A DNA stretch of 64,000 nucleotides. Origin: Leifsonia xyli subsp. xyli str. CTCB07. Lineage in GTDB: Bacteria > Actinomycetota > Actinomycetes > Actinomycetales > Microbacteriaceae. The notes under the pieces are model-generated. The model worked only from the letters and a program-made list of their open reading frames with translations. It was not told the DNA's origin and made no database searches. The position numbers and the translations under genes were made by a program. The stretch covers positions 2,170,001 to 2,234,000 of the forward strand of contig NC_006087.1 in assembly GCF_000007665.1 (NCBI RefSeq), read 5' to 3'. Below, piece after piece: positions 55,234 through 64,000 of the stretch. Positions within the stretch are counted from its first letter, which is position 1; every line of letters begins with the position of its first letter.

Positions 55234-56043
55234 TTAGCGCAGCTGAACAGGGCCAGCGGAACACCGAAAATCCGAAAAACGGTTTGGGAGGAACGGGATA
55301 CAGGTGGTCGAAACACTAGAGGACGAAAACGCCGAAATGAGTGGCGAGGGAGAGGCGCTACGTCCGCTGTGGCCGGAGCCGACCAGATCGAGGAAGCCGT
55401 CGAAACGGCCGTCGTCCGTTCGGTGTGCCCCGGTTTCGTGAGTGGTTTCTTCCCCGGGTTCGTCCTCGACGGGAATCCAGTCGTAGGCGTGATCGAGGCG
55501 GGTTCCCACGACGAGGAGGACCGCGCCGACCGCGAGGACCACGAAGAAGAGGTAATTGTGTTCGGCGAAGGCTTTCACCGGTATGCCGATCCAGGAGACA
55601 CGGAGCACTCCGATGCCGTGGACTGTGTTGGCGGCCACCGGAGATGAGTCGGACTGGGCGTTCGCGTCGCCTCTCGTGGTCAGCGTGTCGCCCTTGATCT
55701 TCACCAGCCGGTGCAGCCGCAGCTGCCCGGGGTGGTCGGGATCGTCGAACTGGATCACCTGCCCCGCTCGGAGCTGATCGGCCGGCACCGGGCGGACGAC
55801 GACGAGGTCTCCCGCGGCGATCGCCGGTGTCATGGAGCCCGACATGACCGTGGTGGTGTGCCAGCCGATCGCGAGCGGCGCGATCACCCACACCAGCAGA
55901 CCGACCAGGTACCACACGGTTACTCTGCAGACGTTCGCTGTGATCACACGGGCGACCACCTCGCCCCGAGAGACGCTTCTCTCGCCGGGGATCGTTGAGT
56001 GTGGCTGTCCTGGAGAGCGCTCGAGCGGTACCTGGTGGATCAT
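55234..56043 (-). CDS. Signal peptidase I, SipW/ER type (second copy)
   Basis: The 269-residue product starts at ATG 56043, one base after the stop of the TasA-like gene (TGACATG). The first helix is VWYLVGLLVWVIAPLAIGW. The catalytic Ser is in TTVMSGSMTPAIAAGDLVVV, the His in LRLHRLVKIKGDTL and the Asp in TTRGDANAQSD. A second helix (YLFFVVLAVGAVLLVV) is followed by a long charged C-terminal tail not usual in the family. The S-H(-D) arrangement defines the SipW/ER type. The overlap with the TasA-like gene suggests that protein is its substrate. Confidence 0.92.
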   Translation of the reverse strand: MIHQVPLERSPGQPHSTIPGERSVSRGEVVARVITANVCRVTVWYLVGLLVWVIAPLAIGWHTTTVMSGSMTPAIAAGDLVVVRPVPADQLRAGQVIQFDDPDHPGQLRLHRLVKIKGDTLTTRGDANAQSDSSPVAANTVHGIGVLRVSWIGIPVKAFAEHNYLFFVVLAVGAVLLVVGTRLDHAYDWIPVEDEPGEETTHETGAHRTDDGRFDGFLDLVGSGHSGRSASPSPLISAFSSSSVSTTCIPFLPNRFSDFRCSAGPVQLR

Positions 56044-56044
56044 G

Positions 56045-56671
56045 TCAACTCGCCGCCGAGGGCTGGATCTCCCAGGTGAGATCCGCAGAGACCGTCTTAC
56101 CCTGAACGGCGTTGGGCGCGCTCGCACTGAACGTCCAGGTGATCTGGTAGGTCTTCGTCGTCGCGTTGGTCGGCTTCCAATTTCCGACGCCGGTCGAGTA
56201 AGAGGTGTCCTGCGTCAGGAACTTCGCCAGGCTGTCGTTGTAGATGGTCCCGTTCTGGTCGGGAGTGAACGTGCTTCCCGACATCGACCCTTCCACGATG
56301 GTGACCGTGAAGTACTGAGCGATCGACGAGGGATCCGACGCATTCGTCGCGTAAGCTTTGACCCCTCCGATGACACCGCCGGCGTTGGTGATCGAGATCG
56401 TGTTGCTGGCGGATTGGCCGGGAAAGATGTTGGCCGGCGTGAACAGTGCGCTGGTCACATTGGATGTGAGGCTCAAAGTCGCCGTCTTCCACGAGTTTCC
56501 TGTGTTCGAGACCGAAGAGCTGAACGCCGAGTACGACGCCTGGGAAACCGAGAAGCCGCTCACCGCGAGCGCGGCCACGACGGCAGCGGCGCGAAGCATC
56601 CGTGCGCGCCGCGACAGGCGGACCTTCTTCCGCAAGACACGGCCGTCGCGGCGGGTTTTGAAAGCTGTCAT
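56045..56671 (-). CDS. TasA/camelysin-like exported protein with SipW-type signal
   Basis: The 208-residue product starts at ATG 56671 with AAGGAAC ahead. A basic N-terminus (LRKKVRLSRRARMLR) and helix (AAAVVAALAVSGFSVSQA) lead into SYSAFSSSVSNTGNSWKTATL. This S-YSAFS..T.N.GN.W pattern is typical of SipW-cleaved TasA/CalY proteins and other alternate-signal exported proteins. The remaining domain is beta-rich (NTISITNAGGVIGGVKAYATN, YFTVTIVEG, YQITWTFSASAPN). In Bacillus such proteins form biofilm fibres; here a surface or matrix component is the likely role. Confidence 0.85.
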   Translation of the reverse strand: MTAFKTRRDGRVLRKKVRLSRRARMLRAAAVVAALAVSGFSVSQASYSAFSSSVSNTGNSWKTATLSLTSNVTSALFTPANIFPGQSASNTISITNAGGVIGGVKAYATNASDPSSIAQYFTVTIVEGSMSGSTFTPDQNGTIYNDSLAKFLTQDTSYSTGVGNWKPTNATTKTYQITWTFSASAPNAVQGKTVSADLTWEIQPSAAS

Positions 56672-56738
56672 TTTTGAGTTCCTTATCAGTTCGATGGGTG
56701 GGTTTTTTCACTTCGATGGGTCAGGACTTGCGTTTCGT

Positions 56739-57518
56739 TCAGGTGGTGTATGTGAATCCTCCGAGATAGGTGAGAGTGGGCCCGGGAGTGCCGGACTTGG
56801 TCTGTGTGGTCACGGTGATATCGGTCGCACCGGCGGCATGGGCGGGCACGGTGAAGATCACAGTGGGTTTGGGGCAGTCGACCATGACGACATCGGCGGC
56901 GGCGTTGCCTCCCACGACGACCCCGGTGGCTTTGCTCACGGTCCTGTCGGCTGCTTTCACCTGCACGGGGGCGATGCTGCTTATGGTGGTGTTGTTGCCG
57001 AGCTGACCGAAGAAGTTGCGTCCCCAGGCCCAGACGGCGCCGCGGGAGGTGAGGGCGAGGGAGTGGTCGCTACCGTCGCCGATGGCGGCGGCCTTCCCAT
57101 CGAGCCCCTTCACCGGCACCGGGGTGGAGCTGCGTGAGGTACCGCCATCGCCCAGCTGACCGTAGCCGTCGTATCCCCACGCCCAGACGGTGCCCTCCGG
57201 GGCCAGGGCGAAACTGTGGCCGTTGCCGCCGTCGACAGCGGTGAAGGTGAGAGTGGTGGGGGCAGCGGTGAGGTTGAGTGCGACGCGGGTTCCACCTTGG
57301 GCGGCGCCCGTGGCAGGGAGGGCAGCGGGAGCGGTGCAGAAGGAAGCGATGTTCCAGCTGTCACCGGTGTTGCTGCTGGTCGCGGCCCACATGGCCCAGG
57401 AGACCGCTACGGGCGACCCGGCGACAGCGACGGCGGCGAGAGCGCAGAGGCTGGCGAGCAGCCACGTGAAGGCTCTACCCCACCGCCGTCGACGCGGGGG
57501 GATGAAAAATTTTTGCAT
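56739..57518 (-). CDS. Secreted RCC1-repeat protein with SipW-type signal
   Basis: The 259-residue product starts at ATG 57518 with GGAAG ahead. The N-terminus (WGRAFTWLLASLCALAAVAVAG, then VSWAMWAATSSNTGDSWNIAS) closely resembles the alternate SipW-type export signal of the neighbouring TasA-like protein. Two to three RCC1 units follow (FALAPEGTVWAWGYDGYGQLG, LALTSRGAVWAWGRNFFGQLG), flanked by GAAQGGTRVALNL and by FTVPAHAAGATDITVTTQTKSG then LTYLGGFTYT. It lacks a sorting motif, so it is probably released or bound to the co-exported TasA-like protein. It is the first gene of the second SipW module. Confidence 0.85.
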   Translation of the reverse strand: MQKFFIPPRRRRWGRAFTWLLASLCALAAVAVAGSPVAVSWAMWAATSSNTGDSWNIASFCTAPAALPATGAAQGGTRVALNLTAAPTTLTFTAVDGGNGHSFALAPEGTVWAWGYDGYGQLGDGGTSRSSTPVPVKGLDGKAAAIGDGSDHSLALTSRGAVWAWGRNFFGQLGNNTTISSIAPVQVKAADRTVSKATGVVVGGNAAADVVMVDCPKPTVIFTVPAHAAGATDITVTTQTKSGTPGPTLTYLGGFTYTT

Positions 57519-58233
57519 GATCTTCCAGGGGAGGTGAGGAGGTGCATCGGGAAGTGCAGTATGAGAGGTTGAGCCAAGTTCCAGACATGAGCACTCCGGT
57601 CGCCCAGAATGAATCACGACTCCATGCCACCGCGGCCGGAACACCTGAACCGTGGTCGCCCTGCGAAACCGTGACAACATCGACACACTGACTAGCCGGA
57701 CATAGAGTAAATAATGCTCGTTTTTTGAGTATAATAACCGTTCGTGTCAGAGCGCACCAGTGGTGGGGTGTCCATGACTATGGCGCGTCCAGAAATCAAC
57801 CGTGAGCAAGCGCAGCGAGCGGGCCCCGACCGTCCACGTTGCGGACGGTCTCGGTGTGAACATCACTCACGTCATCCGCGATCCGGCCCTCGCCTATTTC
57901 GACCTCGGCGCGAGTCGATCCGCTCACACGGAAGAGAGTCCCCCTCTCACAAGTTCGCCTCTCCCGCTCTGCTGAACGGCTAGCGAACACTTGCTCCTCG
58001 CTCCACACCGAAAACCCTCACGAACCGCGCTGCGCCAGCTGAGCGAGGCGCTCACTGCGCCGCCGACGAGGGACCCGCTAGCGACATGAGCACCGTACCG
58101 ATGCCGATTCCGGTCGCTGCACCGCTCCGCTCACCGTCTCCCACGCCCGGGACATGTCACGGGTCGACACCGTCCAACGGCGCGGATGTGGAGGGGGATG
58201 AGGGAGCAAGGGTGTTCCACTGCTCCCACGGAA
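57519..58233. other. Intergenic, no convincing gene
   Basis: About 715 bp without a supportable gene. The AT-rich part at 57700-57745 (with taaataatgctcg and a T6 run) is the best place for the promoter of the minus-strand SipW module. Frames at 57740-58080 have no homology signs I recognise. Confidence 0.4.
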
Positions 58234-58812
58234 TCACACCCTCATCCCCGGGAGGACCTTCCCCCGGTCCCGCTCCGCCTGATCCTCCTCGTTCAACTCC
58301 CAGAAGTCCCCGGGAGAGCACCGCGCCAACGCGCCAACGTTGTCGGAAGCGTTCGTATCGAAATCAGCACGGAGCACCGGACCGCCCGACCCATACACAA
58401 CCGGACCCCCTTGATCCGAAATCCGCACCTGCATCCCCAACGACTCCCAATACGCCGCAACCCGCTCAGCGTCCCCGGCATGATCCGTCCCCCGCGGGGC
58501 CCAGTGGTCGTAACTGTAGCTTGCCCCCAGCACACCCCCACCAAGCCCACACTCATCCGCTGCCGCCACACCGTTGCGTGGCCACCACCCGGTGACCTCA
58601 AGTTGTTTCGTGGTCCCGATGACGAACTCCACCACCGCGTCCCGACCCTCCCGCGGCGTCAACGCCTTCTCCGCTGCTTTCGACGTCATACTCGTCCTCG
58701 TTCCTTTCCCTGCCGGCCCGCTCCCCGAACAGCCGACCACTCCCGCGCCGAGAGCGACCACCGCGAACACGACCGCACAGACCCGAACACCAGCCCTAGC
58801 CAACAAAAGCAC
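58234..58812 (-). CDS. Putative lipoprotein of unknown function
   Basis: The 192-residue product has a signal peptide ending in the lipobox VVGC (CAVVFAVVALGAGVVGCSGSG). The mature domain includes KAAEKALTPREGRDAVVEFV, DECGLGGGVLGASYSYDHWA and YWESLGMQVRIS. Small lipoproteins like this are commonly found next to the DUF1023 alpha/beta hydrolases of Microbacteriaceae. Its start overlaps the upstream hydrolase gene by 17 nt, and the two are probably functional partners. The mechanism is unknown. Confidence 0.8.
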   Translation of the reverse strand: MLLLARAGVRVCAVVFAVVALGAGVVGCSGSGPAGKGTRTSMTSKAAEKALTPREGRDAVVEFVIGTTKQLEVTGWWPRNGVAAADECGLGGGVLGASYSYDHWAPRGTDHAGDAERVAAYWESLGMQVRISDQGGPVVYGSGGPVLRADFDTNASDNVGALARCSPGDFWELNEEDQAERDRGKVLPGMRV

Positions 58813-60897
58813 CCCTTCTCATTCCCTCTTGCAAACCCTTCTGAACATTCGTCGGCCCCAAAGGCGCATACGGTGTCATCGACCCGGTCTCCCCGGAAAC
58901 CGCCCGGGCCGTGTTCGCCAACGACTCCGTCTGCCGGTCGAGATACCCCTCCTCAGCACCGTCATCGCTCATCAACGGACTGTGAATTTCGGTCACGATC
59001 CGCCCGGCATCGCCGCCGGTCTCGACACCGAAGGTCTTCGCACCGAATTCGGGGGCCATCGGGTTCACCCGGTGGTCACGACTGCTGTCTCGACCCACCC
59101 ACGCCCACTGATCCCCGCTCTCCCGCTCCCCGGGAAACTTATCCCGCGCATGACCCGAATACACCGCCCCCGCGTTCAGATCCCCCACCGACCGAACACT
59201 GTCCGGCAACCCCGCCGACCCCAACGTCACAAACGTGTCCACCCGCACCCCGGGCTGGGAGAGCGCGACAGTGGCAGTGGTCGTACCGTAAGAGTGAGCG
59301 ACCACCGACAACCGTGGCAGGGAGGCGGCGCGCACGGCGGACAGACCCCCCAGCGCCGACACCAGCTTGTTACCCCCCCGACCGCCCGGTTGACGTTCAG
59401 CACCCCGAAGTCCGGATCCCCGACACTCGGCGACGGCGGGGTCTCGTAGCCGATCCAGGCGACCACCGCACTGCCCTCGGGAAGAAGCGCGCGCAGGTTC
59501 TGTGCCGCTTTCGCCCACCCCGTCATCCCCCGGGTCGTGGTCCCCATCCCCGGAACGGCGTAACTCACCGTCGTGGCCGTATCCAGATCCCCGACCGCGA
59601 CCGCCGCCAACGGCGGACGATCACCCGTCAACACAATCAGAGAACGAGACGCCCATGTCGCTGTCCTTTGCAGGGCGGTGCGGATGTTCTTCAGCGCTTT
59701 CAACTGCTCCTCGCTGTCTCGGAGGGTTTGTTTCATCGCCAGCACCCCAGGCAACAGCGGCCCGTTCACGACCGAGCTATCCCCAACACGGGCCTTCAAC
59801 CCGGCGATCTGCTTCTCCAACCCCGCGATCGCAGCAACCAACGCACGCCGATTCGCCTCATCCCTCGCCCCATACGGGATCCCCTCGAGGTTCCCGAACA
59901 GGACAGGGAATGCGGCCAGCAACAACTCCTGACGCGCCGAGAAACCACCAGCACCCACCGCACCCAACCCCAGACCGTGCCACCAGGTGTTGACCGCCAC
60001 CGGGTCCATAGACAGCAACCGGGCCTGCAGACCCGGAGACGCCGCCAACAACACCCGCAACTCCACCACGGTCAACGACGCGAACGCACCCAGCAAACCG
60101 TCATCGCTGAGCGGACGCACCACCGTCGCAACAAGATCCAGAGCACGATCCGAAACCGTGCCACCAACGGCAGCATCGAACGCCGCAGCAACCCGCTCAA
60201 CCCACACCGCATCAGCACGGCTCTCCGCCAAAAGCCGCTCAAACCCATACAAAAACGTCGCCGACTCCACCGGAACCCACGAACACGACGCCACAAACGC
60301 CGACCACGCATCCCGCAACACCGCCAACCGCCGCTCCATAACAAGAGTGCTCGCACGAGTCTGCGACACAAACACCCGCAACCGGTCCGGAACCGCCGAA
60401 CTCCTCCCCAAGGACCCCCCACCCGAAGTGCGCTCCCGCTCCCGCGGTGAGAAGGCAGCCGAGACCACCGGCGGTCGCACCACCACCTCCGACGGCCGGG
60501 GATCGAAGAACCCATCAATACCAGCACCGACCACACCCACCACGTCCGCAGTCACACGACGACGCTCACGCACCGCCTCCCGCTCACGCCACCCCGCCAG
60601 ATCTCTCCGCCGCTTCTCCTCCTCCCGCGCCCTAAGCACCGCAACCTCGACCTGCTCAGCCAGGCCATACAACACACCAGCAAGCCTGCCCCGATCCGCC
60701 GCCTCGATGAAGGAGCACGGCAGCCGCAGCAAACAGACCCGCGTAACGACCCGAGAAATCATGCGCGGCCGTCTCCACAGCCCCCCGACGAAGAACCCCT
60801 CACCACGAAGCTCCTCATCCAGCCCACGACACACACGAACCAACACCAACGCCACGGCCTCATCAAACCAAACCACCAGCCGAACCCCCCTCAACAC
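58796..60897 (-). pseudogene. DUF1023 alpha/beta-hydrolase broken at a G7 tract
   Basis: The long N-terminal part (GTG about 60897 down to 59375) is helical and ends with the first hydrolase strands (PLAAVAVGDLDTATTVSYAV, VVAWIGYETP, FGVLNVNRAVGG). The protein then continues in another frame from GGNKLVSALGGLSAVRAASL. That frame includes the nucleophile elbow VVAHSYGTTTATVALS, GSAGLPD and the catalytic-His-type ending, to 58796. The switch occurs exactly at a run of seven G (C7 at 59373-59379 on the plus strand); eight would restore the frame. It could be a mutation or a phase-variable tract. The C-terminal catalytic half is lost when translation follows the first frame. Confidence 0.85.
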
Positions 60898-61242
60898 CCC
60901 CGAACGGCAAACACACTACCCAACAAAAATCACAAGTATCAACCAGTCACGTGCCTGTCACCAGGCCGACGAGGGTCAACGGGCCGCAGCAGCCGTCTCC
61001 GCAGTTCGGCACCTCGACGGCGGCGCAGAGAGTCACCCGGCTGCCAGAAACCCGCAGCCGGCCGCACCCCCGCTCTTCGGTCTCCCCGGGAACCGACACC
61101 GGAGCATGACATTCACGGGCTTGAGGACCGGCCCTCGGCTGCCTGTTTCGCCGAGGGCCGGCCGGCTGGGGGGAACGAGCGGCACAGCCGCTTCGCGCTC
61201 AATACAGGAGACAGACCACGGCGACGCCGATAACGCACCGGC
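60898..61242. other. Intergenic, holds one strong hairpin
   Basis: There is no gene here. It contains the promoter region of the DUF1023 gene near 60900-60960 and the inverted repeat at 61128-61161. Confidence 0.4.
61128..61161. terminator. Strong hairpin downstream of sigma factor gene
   Basis: The 12-bp arms CCGGCCCTCGGC and GCCGAGGGCCGG enclose a 10-nt loop about 80 nt past the sigma-factor stop. There is no U-tract on either side, so it is a candidate GC-hairpin terminator rather than a classical one. Confidence 0.55.
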
Positions 61243-61893
61243 TCAGGCGGCGAACCCGACAGGGATGAGATCGGGGTCGATGCCGACGTGGTCGCGCCGG
61301 GCGAGTTCGCGGAGAAGGCCCCGGCGGGCGCGATAGGCGAGCTGTGCCACGACGCTCGGGGAGACGCCGAACGTCGCGGCCAGTTCGGCCGCGGACATCC
61401 CTTCGACCTCGCTGTGCCAGAGGACGGACTGCCACCGCTCGGGGAGCTCGCGCATCGCGTCCCACACTCCGGAGTTCTCGAGGCGGGGCGAGACGGCGGG
61501 GTCGGCGGACGATCCCCCGGCGTCCAGACCGGAGCCCTCGATGTCGTCGTAGGGGATCTCGCGCGCCCGCCGGGCCGCGTTGACGGCGATGTTCTTGATC
61601 GTGGACGCCAGGTAGCCGCCGAAGTTCCGCTTCGGGCCTTTCCCCCGGCGCAGCAGGTCGAAGATGCGCGTGAAGGCTTCGGCGACGAGGTCGTCGGCTT
61701 CGATGGAGCGCGTGGTGCGCATCGCGATGGTGTAAGCGCGATTGCGGTGCCGCGACCAGAGCTCGCCATAAGCGCTGGTGTCGCCGGCGCGGACCCGCTC
61801 CAGCAGGCGACGCTCCTGCTCGCAGGCGCCCGCCAGAGAGGAATGGACGATGGGGGCGGAGGCCGAGCGGCCCACCAAATCAAGCTGAGGCAT
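61243..61893 (-). CDS. ECF-type sigma-70 family factor
   Basis: The 216-residue product starts at ATG 61893 behind GAGGGATCC. Region 2 contains AYGELWSRHRNRAYTIAM and IEADDLVAEAFTRIFDLL. Region 4 contains LPERWQSVLWHSEVEGMSAAELAATFGVSPSVVAQLAYRARRGLL. No anti-sigma gene is adjacent on either side, which is unusual for a classical ECF factor. The C-terminus ends about 15 residues after the HTH. It is divergent from the large ATPase regulator at 62154, across 260 bp. Confidence 0.93.
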   Translation of the reverse strand: MPQLDLVGRSASAPIVHSSLAGACEQERRLLERVRAGDTSAYGELWSRHRNRAYTIAMRTTRSIEADDLVAEAFTRIFDLLRRGKGPKRNFGGYLASTIKNIAVNAARRAREIPYDDIEGSGLDAGGSSADPAVSPRLENSGVWDAMRELPERWQSVLWHSEVEGMSAAELAATFGVSPSVVAQLAYRARRGLLRELARRDHVGIDPDLIPVGFAA

Positions 61894-62153
61894 TTCGGAT
61901 CCCTCGACACTCCATTCGAGTGCGGCCCGAGGCCGCACTGTTCGGGTAGTTCACCAAAAATGCCAACGGGGGTGTGAGAAATCCCGCGTAGTACTACCTG
62001 ATCGGCTACGCGAGTATGCGCCACGCCTCACCGCTCCCGCGCCGACGGCGGCTCAGGGCGCGCCGCCCCCAGAGCGGGGGCTGAACCGGGTGAGTTCCTT
62101 CGCAGTTCGGCTTCCCGGGAGCAAGAATGGTCTCACCTTCACAGGGATGACAG

Positions 62154-64000
62154 ATGAAACAGCTAGGTAACATCTCAGATTTTCTCAGCACGAGCCCGCT
62201 CGTCGGAAGACGCTCCGAGCTCCTCAGCGCCCTCGCCCTGTCCGAAGCGTCGCGCCTCGTGACCGTCACCGGCCCCGGCGGGGTGGGCAAGACCCGCTTC
62301 GCCCTCGAGCTGGTCGGCCGGTTCTCGCAGCGCTTCGCCCTCCCGGCCTGGGTGCTCCCTCTCGCCCGATCGGTCGACCTCGACGACGGGATCAGCGCCA
62401 CGCTGCGGCAGATCGGCCAAGACTCCGCCTCGCTGATCGACTACCTGGCGAGCCGGGAGGCCGTCCTGGTCGTGGACAACTGCGAACATCTCCTCCCGGA
62501 GTGCCGCGAGCTCATCGGTCATATCCGCAAGCACTGCCCGTCTGTCCGGGTGATTGCGACCTCTCGCGAGCATCTGGGCATCGACGGCGAAGCCATCTTC
62601 GCGCTCCCGGTCCTCGGCCTGAAATCCGCGGCCGTCGCCGGAGACGAGACCTCCGACTCGGCCCGCCTCTTCCTGATGCGGGTCGCCGCCCGGAACCCGG
62701 GAGTGGAGCTGGAGTCCGACCTCGGCACCGTCGAGCAGATCTGCTCGCGCCTGGACGGGCTTCCGCTCGCGATCGAACTCGCTGCCGCGCGATCGGCGCT
62801 GTTCTCCCCAGCGGAACTGCTGGAACGGCTGGAATCGCCTCTGAGGCTGCTCGCGGCGGACCGCGGGCGCTCGGACCGCAACGCATCGATCCGCCGGTCG
62901 ATCGGGTGGAGCTACGATCTGTGCGCTCCGGACGAGAAACGGGTCTGGCGGTTCCTCTCGGTCTTCACCGGGCACATCCCCCTCTCGACCATCGAGTATG
63001 TGGCCCGGCGGGTCGCCCCGGACGTCGAGAACACGCTCGATCTCGCCCAGTCGCTCGTGGACAAATCCGTGCTCAGCACGAACCGGGATGAGAACGGCGT
63101 GTGGTTCTCCCTCCTGGTGCCCCTTCGCGAGTACGGGCGTGAGGCCCTGGAGTCCGCCGGCGAAGACGCCCTCGCCCGCCGCATCCATCTGGACCGCTGC
63201 ATCGCTCTCGTGACCGAGGCGGAAGCCAAGTGGGCGAGTGCGCGGCAGCGCTCCCTGCAAGCGCAGATCTCCCACGCGATCCCCGACGTCCGTTCGGCGA
63301 TCGACTTCGCCTGCGCGGACCCCTCGCTCCACCGGAGCGGCCTCGATCTGCTCGTGCCGCTGTGGCGGCAGCTCTGGGTCACCCGCGACCGGCTGGGAGA
63401 GCTCATCGGCTGGCTGGACACGGTTCTCTCTGGAATGGCGGAGACAGACGAGACCGTGGTCGAGGCCCTCCTCATGCGCGCCTACTTCGCCGGCATCGCC
63501 CAGGGCATTCCGGCCGCCGCGCCGCGTTTCGCCGCAGCGCTCCAGCGGGCGGACGAGATCGGGTACGCGGACGCGCACCTCCTCTACGACATCGGGATGG
63601 CCAGTCTCCTGCCCGACGGGGACGAGGCCATCAGGCTCTACGAACGGTCTCTGCCCGCAGCGATGAAGAATCCCCGCATTCTCCTGGGGACCAGAATCCA
63701 GCCGCTGCTGACGCTGATGCACGACCGGCTGGGGCACCGCGAGCGCGCAGAGGAGCTGACGAAGACGTTCGTCGAGCGCTCGACGTTCACCGGAGAGGTT
63801 CTCGACCGCTCCTATCTGATGTTCGGACGCGGTGTGAACGCCCTCACCCGCGGGGAGGCGCAGACGGCCATCGACTTCGCCGAGGAGTGCGTCCGCCTCA
63901 CCCAGACGACGCTGACCCACGACACCGGCGCCAGTCTGGAGACGGTCGCCGGCGGCCTCGTGGAACTCAGCGACCCCGTCGGCGCCGCCCGGGCGCTCGG
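62154..64000 (+). CDS. Large NB-ARC/STAND-type ATPase regulator (3' end outside window)
   Basis: The frame is open from ATG 62154 to the right edge, at least 615 codons. After a short N-terminus (TSPLVGRRSELLSAL) come Walker A GPGGVGKT at residues 40-47, Walker B VLVVDNCEHLL at about 104-114, VRVIATSREHLGIDGE and the GLPLAIELAAAR motif typical of NB-ARC regulators. A winged-helix region (SIGWSYDLCAPDEKRVWRFLSVF) and then TPR-like helices follow. Such proteins often end in a LuxR HTH, which would lie beyond the window. The ribosome site is AGGG 11 nt upstream. Ligand and targets are unknown. Confidence 0.9.
   Translation, partial: MKQLGNISDFLSTSPLVGRRSELLSALALSEASRLVTVTGPGGVGKTRFALELVGRFSQRFALPAWVLPLARSVDLDDGISATLRQIGQDSASLIDYLASREAVLVVDNCEHLLPECRELIGHIRKHCPSVRVIATSREHLGIDGEAIFALPVLGLKSAAVAGDETSDSARLFLMRVAARNPGVELESDLGTVEQICSRLDGLPLAIELAAARSALFSPAELLERLESPLRLLAADRGRSDRNASIRRSIGWSYDLCAPDEKRVWRFLSVFTGHIPLSTIEYVARRVAPDVENTLDLAQSLVDKSVLSTNRDENGVWFSLLVPLREYGREALESAGEDALARRIHLDRCIALVTEAEAKWASARQRSLQAQISHAIPDVRSAIDFACADPSLHRSGLDLLVPLWRQLWVTRDRLGELIGWLDTVLSGMAETDETVVEALLMRAYFAGIAQGIPAAAPRFAAALQRADEIGYADAHLLYDIGMASLLPDGDEAIRLYERSLPAAMKNPRILLGTRIQPLLTLMHDRLGHRERAEELTKTFVERSTFTGEVLDRSYLMFGRGVNALTRGEAQTAIDFAEECVRLTQTTLTHDTGASLETVAGGLVELSDPVGAARAL

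Noticed and set aside
61113..62024. 303-codon minus-strand frame overlapping the sigma factor
   Set aside because: Same strand but a different frame of a sigma factor with clear regions 2 and 4; it is Ser/Pro/Arg-rich without domains.

Overview
The window is high-GC actinobacterial DNA, most likely from a Leifsonia-like member of the Microbacteriaceae. The grounds are a tilS-hpt-ftsH-folE-folP-folB-folK-DUF3180-PH-PH-DUF2520-panC-lysS gene order, GTGA/ATGA gene overlaps, LAxTG-type wall-sorting tails and two insertion sequences. The many genes broken by single-base indels or nonsense codons recall reduced, plant-vascular genomes such as Leifsonia xyli subsp. xyli. That assignment is an inference; no rRNA is present.

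Layout. 1-4.9 kb: the tail of a LuxR regulator, a broken cell-wall protein, an IS30-type element and a secreted protein. 4.9-8.8 kb: a magnesium locus (mgtA-mgtC) behind an M-box riboswitch, a 24-codon leader ORF and a C-rich stretch. 9.2-18 kb: a lipoprotein, a large LuxR ATPase, and a minus-strand series of TasA-like secreted protein, SipW-like signal peptidase, GH43 glycosidase, LuxR ATPase and DsbA-like thiol protein. 18-22 kb: gene remnants around a tRNA-Ser gene. 22-31 kb: radA, an N-acetyltransferase, clpC, cardiolipin synthase and an IS481-type element. 31-44.7 kb: a long housekeeping run (lysS, pantothenate, folate, ftsH, hpt, tilS) with divergent ppa. 44.7-47.3 kb: two peptidoglycan hydrolases sharing one N-terminal module. 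47.6-50 kb: tRNA-Glu, -Asp and -Phe, followed by a decayed integrated element. 50-53.4 kb: a C4-dicarboxylate sensor/regulator/transporter locus in which all three genes are broken. 53.4-57.5 kb: a second SipW/TasA-like module with two RCC1-repeat surface proteins. 58-64 kb: a lipoprotein, a frameshifted DUF1023 hydrolase, a sigma factor and the start of a large ATPase regulator.

Functional themes. Basic metabolism and cell-wall genes are intact, while uptake, surface and mobile genes are decaying. Two separate loci pair an ER-type signal peptidase with a likely dedicated exported substrate. Mg2+ uptake appears to be controlled by at least two RNA-level devices in series. The most unusual structures are the M-box/leader-peptide/C-rich leader, a response-regulator gene fused in frame to an integrase tail, an IS481 transposase whose stop codon lies in the duplicated target site, and RCC1 propellers apparently inserted into split IPT/TIG domains.
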